From: Chlorocebus sabaeus
Lineage: Eukaryota; Chordata; Mammalia; Primates; Cercopithecidae
Length of the DNA: 64,000 nucleotides
NCBI RefSeq assembly: GCF_047675955.1
Contig: NC_132915.1
Span: forward strand, 19,945,766 to 20,009,765
Reading direction: 5' to 3'
The position numbers were made by a program, and so were the translations under genes. Every line of letters begins with the position of its first letter. Within the stretch, counting starts at the first letter, position 1. Below the pieces are notes generated by a model, which saw nothing but the letters and a program-made list of their open reading frames with translations, made no database searches and was not told where the DNA came from. Of this stretch, positions 1 through 12,020 are shown piece by piece.

Positions 1-895
1 TGGGACGTTAGAATTAGGCCATGAGACTGGTCTCATTTTAACTATAGTGGTATTTGGCACTAGTCTAAACTTCCATATAAATCACTCTTTTGGAACAACA
101 AAGGGGGAGGGAGAAAACTAACGGCCTGTTAGATGAGTACCAAAGCCACCAAACAGTAATGAAATATTCTCATTCTTGATTCTCCCAGCCTCAAACAACA
201 CAGGTTACTTTTTTTCCCTTGCTCAGAAAGCACCTGTAATGTAACAAGCAGACTGCCTGTAGGTATAGTGCAATTACAAATGCTCTAATCATTGTACATA
301 CATCTCTCTTGATATTGCAGCATCCATACTGGCTTTGTAATCATTAATTTTTTGGCAGATTGAATGTGCTGTATTGATATGTATCTATGTAATTGTATTG
401 TATGTCTATAGCTAATTCACATTTTGAATAATGTTATTTTATTTACTTTTTTAAGAGAGGAGAATGTAAATTTGTCAGTTTATTTCTGACTAGGGATATT
501 TTCTTTCCATTTAGAAAAGAAGAAAAAAAAAAAAACCTTACTGTCGTACAGAGCGGTACTAGCGTCGTGCTGTATAAAATCATTTGCACATTCCTGAGTA
601 GAGGTATACTGATTATAAGACCCAAAGGTAATTTCATAGCAAAATACATAAAATCAGTCAGAGCTTTTATACAAACATGGAAACCAACTTTGTAGAACTT
701 TTGCCATTTGATCTAGGATTGGAATATGAGCTTTTATACAATTCATATTCTTATTTGGCAAATGCACAGTTTAGTATTACCTCTCTGATGGCCTTTACTA
801 GAAAGGCAGTTTTAGAAGCTATTGTGATCCACTAAGGAAATGTTTTAACAGCTAGAGACCACTGCTTGCCTGAAAGGGCGTTCTTAAATTTGGTG

Positions 896-899
<4 letters not shown>

Positions 900-927
<28 letters not shown>
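900..927 (+). repeat. A28 homopolymer
   Basis: An uninterrupted run of 28 A without an upstream retroelement body, so not the tail of a visible Alu or L1. Confidence 0.95.
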
Positions 928-932
<5 letters not shown>

Positions 933-1904
933 AACAACAACATTTGAAGGCCTACAGTGTGTATAGAGAAAACCTCATCACAAGATCATAAGTGTTACAG
1001 TTTTAGGGAATCAAGATATTCTATTTAATAGAGCTATAGTAGATGTAGTCAATTAAACCTGATCTCAAAGCTTGAAGAAGCTGAGCAAAACAGGGAAAGA
1101 TTGTTATATTTGTCTTTATGAAATTGGGATGGAATTTGCTATGCAGAATTGAGGTTTGTGGCTTCACTGTTCCTGTAGGGTGCATGACAAGATCCCTTCT
1201 CTTGAGAAAGGAAAAAATTGATCACCCCTCGCAGCAGTGATGCATAGAAACCTAATTTTAGCCACACTAGTCAATCGAAGCTAAAGGATTTTCTTTTTTG
1301 TTTCTTTGGGGTTTTATTGAAGGGGCTAAGGGCGGGACGGGATTCTTTTCAGTTTTGTATAAAACAAAGTTTACTCATGCTTTATATTATATTGTGATTG
1401 CAAGCGTTATAAGCGTGTGCCACTGGCCTCCTATTGTTGATGCTTAGGTAATGGAGGCCTGTGGTGAGTTTTATGGTGACTTGGGCATGTCTTATTCAAA
1501 AACAAAAACATAAAACACAGAAACCTTTCTTCAGCATACCAAGGCAAGCAGCCATTTCATGACTCACTTAACACATTGCAGTGTACCAGTTTACAGATGA
1601 TTTTTCCTTTTTGCGTGACATGGCAGTTCCAACCCCCAGAGAATTCCTTATTTGTAAATTGGAAGTTTCTACTATGCCTTACAGAGCTTAAATTCAGAAG
1701 TTTGTGCCTCATATCTGAAACAAAGGGAAACAACACACGTATTCACAAGTAAATAAATCTCCTAGAAGTTTTTGTTTTTAATATTTCCACATAAAGAGCT
1801 CTGTTGAATGTCATGAATAGACTGGAAAAAAAAAAAAATCTTAGGAACCTGCATATGTTGTTTACTAGCAGATGACAACTACAAAAGGAATTTGAAGAAC
1901 ATGT

Positions 1905-1909
<5 letters not shown>

Positions 1910-1936
<27 letters not shown>
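1910..1936 (+). repeat. T27 homopolymer
   Basis: An uninterrupted run of 27 T with no recognisable minus-strand Alu after it. Likely length-variable. Confidence 0.95.
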
Positions 1937-2314
1937 GGTAGATTAGCAGGTCTATTTTAAAAAGGTAATTCAGCTAAAGGGCAATTTACTTTTTTGTACT
2001 TCAGACTATCTTGATTGTCAAAGTGTACGAACTGTAATTTTAAAATTTATACTGCCACATGATTGTAAATTTTAGTTGTCTTAAGTTAGGAATTGGTGAA
2101 AAGCTATTTATGCTGGATTTGGGTCAAAATGACTTATTTGCAAAAAAAAAAAATAAATAATGGGAAGAAAGGGCTGTATAATGAAATACTGCAAGACTCA
2201 CCTATTGGTTGGAAATTTCCCTCAAATCACCTACCGATTACCCTTGATTTCCCTTTGTTTTCAGTTTCTCAAAACGAATGAAATGAAATATAGCAGAATG
2301 TTAACCCATATAAA

Positions 2315-2320
2315 AATAAA
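2315..2320 (+). terminator. GNAQ: Candidate poly(A) signal AATAAA (proximal)
   Basis: AATAAA followed by an AT-rich stretch with TGTAATGTATATTG about 15-30 bases downstream. Plausible as an internal poly(A) site of the inferred GNAQ 3' UTR, but only read evidence could tell. Confidence 0.35.
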
Positions 2321-3536
2321 GTGTACCCAAATATTGTAATGTATATTGCTGCTCTTCTTCAAATTAAATAAGGGTTTAAAACCACTTAATTGGTAATCAG
2401 CATCTCAATTGATACAAATAAGGTGTGCTTGGTATACATTAATATTTTCTTCCAAAGATACGTCTTTGGTCAGAAACACAAAAAAATAAAACTAGTAACA
2501 TAGTATGTTTATCTATCTCTACATATTTCCAGCATATGTAGCGCTAATAGATCTGTCCTGGTAACTGTGTCTTTGGGATTTCATTTTGATGCCATCAAAT
2601 TAGGAGAAGAAATGGCTTAGTTGTATATGATTAGCTAGAGATTTTTGGAGCCAGACACCTGCTGTTTATTAGATAACTTAGTACAGAGTCTAAACTTGTC
2701 ATTTGTTTTTCTCACAGAATAGCCATTTCCTGCTGTCTTCCCAATGACCACTGCCCTTTCAATAACACTCTTGCCTCTAGAATCATATGTTGAAAGTATG
2801 AATACACACCTAGCACATAGTAGGTGCTCAAATATTAATTTCCTCCTTGCCTTCCTTATCTACCCTGTGTCCTCCTTTTCCCCGTATGATTCCAACCCAA
2901 TAGCAAAGGACATTTACATGTGATGAAAACATCTATTGGGTAAAATCAGATCTTGGATAAAGAAATTCTGACTTTTATATAAGCTGTTGGTAAACAGAAA
3001 AAACAGGAAGGTATTCGTCGGTAGAACATTTTTAAGTTCAGGAAAGAAAGCTGGAATAATACTATGTAACTTTGTCCAGGTTACTTTGACTGAAACACGT
3101 TTTTGGTGGATTTCTTTTCCTCAAAGAACTCTAAATGCAACTCCTTGCTGGATTCCTCACCCATCATCCTGTTGGAAACCCTTACTAGACCTATGTATTT
3201 AGGGAGTTTTGTCAGAAAACATTTTTAACTTGCAGTATTTAAAAGAATATTTACTGTTCCTAAAATGTCATTCAAATGCATGTATTGTCTATTGTTTGGG
3301 GATGGGAACTAGTTTTGCAAAAAACACCTAATGTTGTATAATAATGCCCCAATGATCTTGCTGGTTAAAAATACAGTATTTTTGGCCATAATTTTGTACT
3401 ATAGTATTCTTCATTGTTGAGTTTTGCTTCCGTTGAAGTTGCCCAAGCCCCTCTCAGAATGTTTTGTATTAGCAGGAGTATTGAAATACATCTTTCCTTC
3501 CTTAACACACCTTTTTGTGCACACTGCATTTTCCAA

Positions 3537-3542
3537 AATAAA
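3537..3542 (+). terminator. GNAQ: Candidate poly(A) signal AATAAA
   Basis: AATAAA in a TTCCAAAATAAACAAG context near the end of the AU-rich block. It competes with the signal at 3728-3733 as the terminal site. Confidence 0.35.
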
Positions 3543-3727
3543 CAAGTTTAATGGTTTAAAAAAGAAACAAAACACCAAAAAACCTTTTTCCTTCTGTGTA
3601 TAATCAGAAATATCAGTCTTCTGTAGTGGAAATATACATATTGGTAGCATTTATCAAATGTGCTCTTTTAAAAAACTTGCCTTAATTTAGGTTATAATTA
3701 ATGGTTTAAAAATGTAAATAAGTGTCC

Positions 3728-3733
3728 AATAAA
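3728..3733 (+). terminator. GNAQ: Candidate distal poly(A) signal AATAAA
   Basis: AATAAA lies 7 bp after a Pumilio-type motif (TGTAAATA, 3713-3720). Beyond it the AU-rich, UTR-like composition ends, so it is my best candidate for the distal end of the inferred GNAQ transcript. Confidence 0.4.
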
Positions 3734-3750
3734 GACTTGAAAGGAGCCAG

Positions 3751-5964
3751 CAATCTTCAACCCGAGGCAGTCTTCTAATCCATAAGAATCATCCACACGC
3801 CTGTCCTGGTTTGCCGGGCAGCACACTGGACTCCAGCTGATGCCTGGCTTCAGAGTTTTGCCCATTTGAACACTGGCGGTGATACAGGTAGACTCCACAT
3901 GGGAAAAATGGCCTGTCACAGGTGTCCTCTGTGACTTTTAGAAACACACATCTAGGGTTTCGAGGTCAGCTAAAAACCAGCTGCTTCTAGGAGTATTATT
4001 AAGTGGGGGTGATGGTGGCAAATGGCTTTCTGGAAGATAAGTACTTTTGTGGGGATTTCACAGCAAAAGCAAAACCTGTTACTGTTACTTGTGATTCCGT
4101 CATTCCAACTGGCAGCCAGCCCTTGCCTATGGATTTTTGTTTTTCAGAATATGTCCCCTCTAAATACTTAGAGATGAGAGTGTCATTTTTGCTTAAAGGC
4201 CTTCAGCTCTCCTTGCGGGATTCAGAGACCATTTCCAGTAGATGGTGTCCTCTCTGTCTTACCGTTCAAGGAATGGCGTGGCACTGACTGTCATCTAGCA
4301 CAGGCCTGGAGTAATGGTTCCCACACCCTAGTTCTGCAGACACTGGAGTGTTAAGCTACACAGGAGCGCTCCCCTCTCTTTGGCCTTCTAACCTGAGTTT
4401 GACCCCTTTAGGACCAGGATCTATCTGTACCATCATTCCAAAGACCCCCACCCAGAGGAAAAAACACAAACTCACTGAACATTCATTGGGCCAAATATTG
4501 TAACTTGACTTTTTGGCTCATAGAGCAAACCCACCCCATCAGATTGTTTTCTGTCCTGTCTTTCTGGAAACGATAAAATAGTTGGCCTGAAAGCTTCTCT
4601 GCTTTATTCCCCATCTTTCCTGCCTTCTCCCATTTTTCTCTCCGGTTGTGATACCGAGTCCTGCCTCTTGAGAGACAAACCATAGCAAAAAGGTGGAACT
4701 TGATGCTAAGGAACAACCAGGTACACTGGATAATGTGTGCAGAGCAATTTCAGATGGTAAACTAGCCAGTTTCTTGCTTTTTTGTCTAATTTCCAATGAT
4801 TATCATACTCATGAGTTTCTCCATATTTAAAGCCCTTATTGAAATTTGATCATGGGTGAAGAGTGAAAGGCAGTGCTTAGGAGTGACTAAAACATGGATC
4901 CAGCTATTACAAGCAGCTATACCCAGTCTGTTTTAAGGGATTCCCATAGGTTCCTGCAAAACAAGCCCCTGGTTATAAAATGTAGGTCTCTTTAAAATCT
5001 ACGATGCACAGAGAGTACTGAAAAGATTATTTTCCCTTTGAATTCTTATGCCTCAAGACTATCGAAATTTAATCTCTGTTGATTTTTCTCTCTTCCTGTT
5101 TTCCTCAAGAATGCAAAGGCCAGAATATTTTTCTGTCTTATAAGCCTGTGGATAAAATAAGGCAATTTACCCTCTTTAATTAAGAGTAATCACACTGTAC
5201 CATACTAACAGAGAGCTGGAAAGCAGGGCTCCCCAGGGTTCAGCCCTTTTGTAGCCCGAGAGGAGAGGTTTGTGCAGCTCAGGAGACTAGGCCTGTCCCA
5301 TAGAGACAGACTGCTTACAAGGCCCTGGGGACTCTCCATCTGTTTCCAGTTTGCTCCGTATGCTTATATGTTGGGTCTTAAAAGCATCTTAAAAGGACCC
5401 GGAAGAGACAAGATCTGTAAATGGATTCCACACCATGTCCAGCTGCCAGGACGCTAATGTAGCTGCTGCTAAGACTGTGTCTGCCCTGAGGCAGACCTCA
5501 CCTAGGAGGGCATATCTGTTAGGAATCCTGGCACTACCTGCCAACATACTGTCCAGTCAGGGCACCAGCCTAGACATGCCTGAGGGACAGGTGCCATGTC
5601 AGGGGTTATAGCGTCAATGATTATATTCTAGGAATCTGTACAGTCTTAGCAAAAGGGATCAGCTTGCTTTTGTCACTGAACTTGGAGTTGAGAAGAGATG
5701 CTGACACCTGGCTCTCAATGTGCCCTGCATGCCACCCTCAGGTGCTTTAAGCGATGCCTTTCTGTAAACCTGGAGAGTCAGCAGGACAGGCCACCCTGGC
5801 TTACAGCACCAGAAGCATATGCGTTCCCTCCCCTGTGACTCGGATCCAATGACCAAAAAGCAAACTGGCCCCCTGCCCGTGATGGGCTCTAACAAGTGGT
5901 GGCCCTGCTAGAAATACAAAATATTTAAACTCAAAAGGAATCAGTTTGGGCAGCAAATTTAACT

Positions 5965-5968
<4 letters not shown>
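3751..5968. other. Unique intergenic sequence
   Basis: No gene or recognisable interspersed repeat. The short open frames here have no family features and are not accepted. Confidence 0.6.

Positions 5969-6001
<33 letters not shown>
5969..6001 (+). repeat. (TG)n microsatellite
   Basis: About 16 uninterrupted GT units; a likely polymorphic marker. Confidence 0.97.
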
Positions 6002-6004
<3 letters not shown>

Positions 6005-7555
6005 GTCTCAGCATCTCCAACCAACTCAATCATTGCTGAATAAAGAGGAAAACCCCACACAAATGTTTATGTCAATTGGGTAAAATCAATACTAATATTT
6101 TTAAAAACACAGTCTCTACACATATGTGGGTACACAGGTAAAATCTCAAAATGGTTTTATCTTGTTGACGCTGTGTACACAGATACACATGTACAAATAT
6201 CAGCACATCTATACAGTGAGGCTTCCTTATCCCTATGGTTATTATAAGCATTTTATCTCATGGAAGGTAATTCTTCATATGGACATGATTGAAACTAAAA
6301 GTATAAAATCCACAGCTCACGTTTTCTTTTTTAAAAAACTTTTATCTCCCCGCTTTTTCCAGGTGCCACCTTTTCAAAGCTCCGCCTTAATCTAGGAAAG
6401 AATACCTAATTATTGCACATTTTTTAAAAGAAATTGTTTAAGGAGAGTTGAACTTAGACTGGGGCTTCACTGCCTCTGAGCAATGAGGGGATGTAGTTCC
6501 AGCAGACAGGGAGGAAGAGTCTCAGAGCAGGTACAAAAGCTGGATGAAATGTCTGTCTCATTATGAAAGCCACACTTTAGACGCACATTCCTGTGGATGC
6601 TATCGTTTCCATTCCTGAGTTGTCTTCTCTGTGTAGATTGCTCACTTCTTACTAGAGATGATGAATTGCCAGAACACCAGCACATACCACGCAGCTTGCA
6701 CAGAACTACAAACTCAAACAGAGTTTGGGGACTGTGTTCTTCTGTCACTATTCTTCAACCTGCTAAAGGTGCCTCGCTGCACTTTCCATACCCCCTGGTC
6801 CACCCAGGCGATTGCTGCAGGCAGTTCAGGGCAGGAGCCCCCTGCACCCTTCTATCATTGCCTGATCACCAGTCAAAAACCAGGAGTTGATGCCTCAGGA
6901 GTGACATGACCAGTGAGGGACAGGAGTCCATGGATACACACTTCTGCTGTTGGCCCAGGAGTCCATGGATACACACTTCTGCTGTTGGCCCTCAGTAGGT
7001 AAACCTGAGGTTCATCCTACAGGTCTCTCTAGGGCCCCCAGAGCAGGACTCAGCCCCAGCTGCAGTCAGTGAAACTTGCTCGCGAATGTACCCTTTATTG
7101 GCTTTTCTCTCCCGTTGGTCTCACTTGTTTACTCTCTTGTGTTGCTTTATGACATCACTTCTCAAACTCCTTGCACCCAAACTCCTTACACAGGACCTAC
7201 TCTGGGGGAAATCTCAACTAAGACAGTGAGGATCAACGGATGGCTTTCATTGTCAAGGACAATGGAATAATCAATAGGCCGTAACTGAGACTAGTAAACA
7301 CTTTGCCTTGAATGGACCACCAGCTGCAGCTGATGGTTGAGGTTCAAGATTAGCACCTGGAACCCTAGCATAACATGAATTTGCCACAAAGGCCCACAGT
7401 GGGAGATTTTGTGGAGAGAGATATATAGATCCATACACACACACACATCTGTACTAATATAATCTATGCGATATACAACAACCTATTCAATACAAATTTA
7501 TACAATAATAATATATTTATGAAAAAATTTATGTTTCTTAGAAGTTATATGTAGA
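6002..7555. other. Unique intergenic sequence with a 35-bp tandem duplication
   Basis: No interspersed repeat recognised. The only structure is the exact tandem duplication at 6922-6991 and a short (CA)n near 7436-7446. Confidence 0.6.
6922..6991. repeat. Perfect 35-bp tandem duplication
   Basis: The unit from 6922 to 6956 (AGGAGTCCATGGATAC... ending GGCCC) is repeated without mismatch from 6957 to 6991. Identity implies a recent event. Confidence 0.97.
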
Positions 7556-7860
7556 GACCAGGCACGGTGACTCACGCCTGTAATACCAGCACTTTGGGAG
7601 GCCAAGGTGGGTGGATCGCTTGAGGTCAGAAGTTCGAGATGAGCCTGGCCAACAGGGTGAAACCTTGTCTCTACTAAAAATACAAAATTAGCCGGGCGTG
7701 GTGGCTCACGCCTGTAATCCCAGCTACTAGGGAGGCTAAAGTAGGAGAATCGTTTGAACCCCAGAGACAGAGGTTACATTAAGCCAAGATTGCGCCACTG
7801 CACTCCACTCCAGCCTGGGCGACAGAGTGAGACTCTGTCTCAAAAAAAGGAAAAAAAGAA
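7556..7860 (+). mobile_element. Alu (AluS/J-like), full length
   Basis: Starts with a CCAGGCACGGTG form of the Alu 5' end, has both monomers, and ends in an A-rich tail interrupted by GG. A small CACTC duplication lies before CAGCCTGG. Confidence 0.93.
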
Positions 7861-7912
7861 AGGTTACTTCTACAGCATTTTAAAAGATAAGTTAATAGTT
7901 AATAATCATTAT

Positions 7913-8041
7913 TTTAGAGGTGGAGTTGGGGGTCTTACCACATTGCCCAGGCTGGTCTTGAACTCCTGGCCTCAAGCAATCTCTCCAGGAACTTGGTCTC
8001 CCCAGTAGCTGGGACTACAAGCATGCACCACCTCACCCAAC
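7913..8041 (-). mobile_element. Old Alu monomer fragment
   Basis: Minus-strand Alu-like core (TGCCCAGGCTGGTCTTGAAC ... AGTAGCTGGGACTACAAGC), only about 130 bp and diverged; an AluJ or free-monomer remnant. Confidence 0.75.
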
Positions 8042-8376
8042 AAATAGTAGCTTTTAATTGTTGAAGAAAAGTGACTTAGACATTTTTACTTTCATCTGTC
8101 GAGAGGGACCCTGTACTCCCTTCCTCCACCTGCCCAGCACTGGCCATTGACTCCCAGGATGAGCTCCCACACCAGCCCTGAGTAATTGATTCCAGATGCT
8201 CAGATCGGCTGCCTCCTGGGAGACACCTATGGACTTTTATTCTTGCTCCTCAGGTCAGAGGATGGTGCTGACATAGGGGCAGAAAGGAAAGAGGAAAGAA
8301 TCTTCCATCAGAGAACTGGCACATATGGTGACATTTAATCATTGGGAGAAAATCAGAGAAGAGAGAACATATATTT
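8042..8376. other. Unique spacer
   Basis: About 335 bp with nothing recognisable. Confidence 0.6.
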
Positions 8377-8393
8377 AAAACTATCACAAAAGT

Positions 8394-8695
8394 GGCCGGG
8401 CACGGTGACTCACGCCTGTAATCTGAGCACTTTGGGAGGCTGAGGTGGGCAGATCATGAGGTCAGGAGATGGAGACCATCTTGGCTAACACGGTGAAACC
8501 CCATCTCTACTAAAAATACAAAAAATTAGCTGGGCGAGGTGGCGGGCGCCTGTAGTCCCAGCTACTCAGGAGGCTGAGGCAGGAGAATGGCGTGAACCCG
8601 GGAGGCGGAGCTTGCAGTGAGCCGAGATTGCGCCACTGCACTCCAGCCTGGGCGACAGAGCGAGACTCCATCTCAAAAAATAAAAAAAATAATAA
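8394..8695 (+). mobile_element. AluY, full length, with 17-bp target-site duplication
   Basis: Near-consensus AluY with GGCGAGGTGGCGGGCGCC and GCGTGAACCCGGG blocks. Perfect 17-bp target duplication AAAACTATCACAAAAGT at 8377-8393 and 8696-8712. Confidence 0.96.
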
Positions 8696-8763
8696 AAAAC
8701 TATCACAAAAGTAAAGGAGCATTATCTTGGGCCATGTTCTGAGAAAGAATATCTGCCTTCAGA

Positions 8764-9090
8764 GAAGGAGGTGGAGGGGGAGGAGAAGGAGGGGGAGAAG
8801 GAAGTGGAGGGGGAGAAGGAAGTGGAGGGGGAGAAGGAAGGGGAGGGGAAGAAGGGGGACGGAGGAGCCGGGGATGGGGAGGGAGAAGAAGAAAGAAGAC
8901 AAACTTTCTCTAATTTTTTATGGCTGGGGAGTGGGAAGGGGAGGGGAAGGAGTGGGAAGGGGAGGGAAAAGAGGGGGAAGAGGAGGAGGGGGAAGGAGAG
9001 GAGGGGGAAGGGGAGGAGGGGGAAGGGGAGGAGGGGGAAGGGAGGAGGGGGAAGGGGAGGGGGGGAGGAGGAGGAGGGAGAATAAGGAAG
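8764..9090. repeat. GGA-rich polypurine tract (variant GGGGAAGGAGG repeat)
   Basis: About 330 bp almost purely of A and G on the plus strand, made of degenerate GGGGAAGGAGGAGG-type units. It is broken at about 8901-8927 by a short AT-rich segment which recurs at 9096-9123. All overlapping open frames are low-complexity artefacts. Confidence 0.95.
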
Positions 9091-9123
9091 AAGAAAAACT
9101 TTCTCTAATTTTTTTATGGCTGG

Positions 9124-9449
9124 TAAAAGATGTCCTTAGGAAAAATAAATTAAGGAGGCTATGTTGCAAAGCTTGAAACAGGACTTTAGAAACAGCTCTT
9201 TAGAATGAGAAGCTCTCTGCCAATGCAAAAGAAAAAAAACTATTAGTACACTATTTTGTTAGTACTAATGTCTGAATATATTGTTCTAAAATATGTTGTA
9301 ATGTACTGAAATTGTATTTAACTGTCTAATTTATTAACTAAGTTCTTTGACTAGATGGCAAAGGAATGAGTTTTTGAGTGGGGATTGCATGTTTGTATAT
9401 TTTGAGATGATCCGCAGCTAAATAAAACTGTATTCAAACCCAAATTGTA
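9124..9449. other. Unique spacer
   Basis: AT-rich unique sequence without a recognisable repeat. Confidence 0.6.
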
Positions 9450-10200
9450 TTCAAAACCAAATGCTGCCCTTGAGAGAAACTGTTTTCCTAGATCCTAACC
9501 TATTGGGATTTTATCAGAGTCTAATCAACCTATGGGAAAGGAAATACTCAACTCCAGCTCTCTCTAGCTTTCCCCAGGGGAGAAGGGAAGTACCAAATAC
9601 CAGTCTCCTCCAGCCATCTTGTCCCATGTAAGGCAGGAAAAAACAGAGCCGCTTGTGAAATTCAAGGTCCAGGGACATAGGCCTATTACAAGACTGAGCC
9701 TTAATCACAGGACTGTAGAATATTTTCCCTCCCTCAGACCTTACCACTAATTATTGAAGGCCTATTTACTGGATTTCCCTTCATCCAGTACATCATATCC
9801 AGCTTTAAAAATTATAAGGCATACTAAAAGGCAAAACAAAACAAAAAAAATGCAGTTTGAAGAGACAGAGCAAGCATCAGATCCACACTCAGATATGGCA
9901 GGGATGCTGGAATTTTTACAGCAGGAATTTAAAACAGTTATTATTAACATGCTAAGAGCTCTAATGGAAAAAGTAGAACAAATGGGCAATGAAAGCATAG
10001 AGGGAGAAATTCTAAGAAAAAAGAAAAGGAATAATAGAGATCAAAAACACTGTAATAGAAATTAAATATGCCTTTGATGGCCTCGTTAGTAGACTGGACA
10101 TGGCTGAGGAAAGACTCTCTGAGCCTGAAGATATGTCAGTAGAAACTTCCAAAACTGAAAAGCAGAGAGAAAAAAACGCTAAAAAAACAAAACAAAGGGT
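9450..10200 (+). mobile_element. Old L1 (HAL1/L1M-like) 5' region and ORF1 fragment, copy 1
   Basis: Reads like the 5' part of an old L1 ORF1: a coil-rich segment with AGACAGAGCAAGCATCAGA, GAATTTAAAACAG and ACTTCCAAAACTGAAAAGCA. An open stretch (9754-10065) encodes part of the ORF1 coiled coil but is broken. The same region recurs at 11030-11690. Confidence 0.75.
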
Positions 10201-10719
10201 TTCATTTTGGGGTGATAAAAATCCTTAAACTCATGTAGTAGTGACTTTTGCTTTCTGGTCTGGTATATAAGGAGCTTGGCAGTTACAACTCCACCCTAAG
10301 AAGAACTAAAAAGTGGAACAAACTGAAAAACCCATAACTCTTCTTAGATCCCTCAGAGAAGTGAAGTCACAATGCAAACCACTGTCCCCAAACTGGAGAG
10401 AGATAAATACAGAGAAATCACTACTGACTGAAGCAGAAACCCAAGAGAAAAAGCCTCTACCAAAACCAGTGCCAGGATACAAAAACCTAAACAGTAACTG
10501 ACACACTTTGGAGGTTCAATGTGTACAACTCTGAGAGCTGAAACTCCAGACTACCCAGTGATGGGAGACACTCATACTTTGGCAAGTTTTAATTCCAGGA
10601 GCTCAAGCAGGCTCTCACAGTGAATATCAGAGGAAAATCGCCTCATTGCCCCAGGAGGGGAAATGGAGCATTCTGAAACGCGCCAGACCATCCTGTTTGT
10701 CTTAACAAGGCCTGTCCTC
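10201..10719 (+). mobile_element. Probable L1 5' UTR-like sequence between the two ORF1 copies
   Basis: Contains GGAGAGAGATAAATACAGAG and an Ala/Gly-rich CCCCAGGAGGGG segment that resemble old L1 5' UTR, and leads without a break, apart from an Alu, into copy 2. The assignment is tentative. Confidence 0.5.
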
Positions 10720-10730
10720 AAGAGAAACTT

Positions 10731-11025
10731 CTTTTTTTTGAGACGGACTCTCACTCTGTCACCCAGGCTGGAGTGCAGTACCACGATCTCTGCTCACTGC
10801 AAGCTCTGCCTCCCAGATTCATGCCATTCTCCTGCCTCAGCCTCCCGAGTAGCTGAGACTACAGGTGCCCGCCACCACATCCGGCTAATTTTTTTGTGTG
10901 TTTTTAGTAGAGACAGGGTGTCACCGTGTTAGCCAGGATGGTCTCGATCTCCTGACCTCGTGTGATCCGCCCACCTTGGCCTCCCAAAGTGCTGGGATTA
11001 CAGGTGTGAGCCACCGCACCCAGCC
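10731..11025 (-). mobile_element. AluY with 11-bp target-site duplication
   Basis: Minus-strand Alu, T-run first, with AluY-type CACCGTGTTAGCCAGGATGG. Target duplication AAGAGAAACTT at 10720-10730 and 11026-11036. It splits old L1 sequence. Confidence 0.94.
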
Positions 11026-12020
11026 AAGAGAAACTTTTTATCAGATCCTAAACTACTGGGGCTTTACCAGAGTCTAACCAACCTAGAGGAGGGGAAATAC
11101 CTAACTACAGCACACACTGGCCATCCTGTCCTGCTGAAGAGGGGGAAGACTGAGAAGCATGTGTAAAGTTCAGAGTCCAGAGGTACAGACTATAAGACTG
11201 ACACTTAATCATAGGAACATAAAAAGCCTCCTTTTCCCCCATGTTACTAAAGGCCTCTATGCAGCAGTTCCTTTCATGCACTGCATCATGAACAGATATC
11301 AAGAAAAAAATTACAAGGCATACTAGAAGACAAAAAACACACAGTAGAAAGTGACAGAGCAAGCAAGATGAGACTCAAATATGTCAGGGATTTTGGATTT
11401 TTCAGAGTAGAAATTTAAAACAACTCTGACTCATATGCTAAGGGCTCTAGTGGATACAGTAGAGAGTGTGCGAGAACAGATGGGAAATGTAGGCAGAGAG
11501 ACTGAAGTTCTGAGAAAGAATGAAAAGTAAATGATAGAGATAAAAAGCACTTTAACAGAAATAAAGAATGCCTTTGAGTAGTAGGCTGGACACAGATAAG
11601 GAAAAAGATGCAGAGTTTGAGAATATCTCAATAGAAACTTCCAAAACTGAAAGAAAAAAAAAAGACTAAGAAAAAAAGAACAGAATACCCTATAACTATG
11701 GGGCAACTACAAAATTATAATAGGCATAATGGGCATACCACAAGGAAATAAAGAGAAAGAAACAGAAAAAGGTTTGAAGTAATAATGACTGATATTTCCC
11801 CATTTTCTGCAAATTAATGTTAGACACCAAACCACATATCTGACAAGCTCAGAGAACACCAAGCAGGATAAATGCAAAAAAAAAAAAAAACAAAAAAAAA
11901 AAACCCCACAACTTCACATACACATATGATATTCAAATCGTGAAAAATCAAAGGTAAAGAAAAATCTTGCATCCAGTGGAAAAAAAAAATGTTACCTATA
12001 GAGTAGCAAGAATTGTCCCT
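11026..12020 (+). mobile_element. Old L1 (HAL1/L1M-like) ORF1 fragment, copy 2
   Basis: Aligns by eye with 9470-10190 (TACCAGAGTCTAACCAACCT, AGGCATACTAGAAGACAAAA, ACTTCCAAAACTGAAAG) and runs further into ORF1 (CAGAGAACACCAAGCAGGAT). Many stops; an A-rich patch lies at 11877-11902. Confidence 0.75.

Larger units (their letters stand above)
1..3750 (+). other. GNAQ: Probable distal 3' UTR of GNAQ
   Basis: A 3.75-kb AU-rich stretch with no Alu or L1, long A and T runs (900-927, 1910-1936), many ATTTA motifs, several AATAAA signals and Pumilio-type TGTANATA motifs (293-300 and 3713-3720). This is typical of a long, regulated primate 3' UTR. GNAQ is known to lie upstream of GNA14 in the same orientation, tens of kb away, which fits. 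No coding sequence is visible, so the assignment rests on position and composition. A short L2/MIR-like tail (about 2805-2842) is embedded. The alternative is a conserved downstream flank of GNAQ. Confidence 0.55.

Noticed and set aside
4003..4287. 94-codon plus-strand frame in unique sequence
   Set aside because: Ordinary length for chance. No family features and no supporting promoter or splice signal.
8727..9176. 149-codon Arg/Gly-rich open frame and overlapping frames
   Set aside because: They are translations of the GGA polypurine tract in different frames. Low complexity alone keeps them open.
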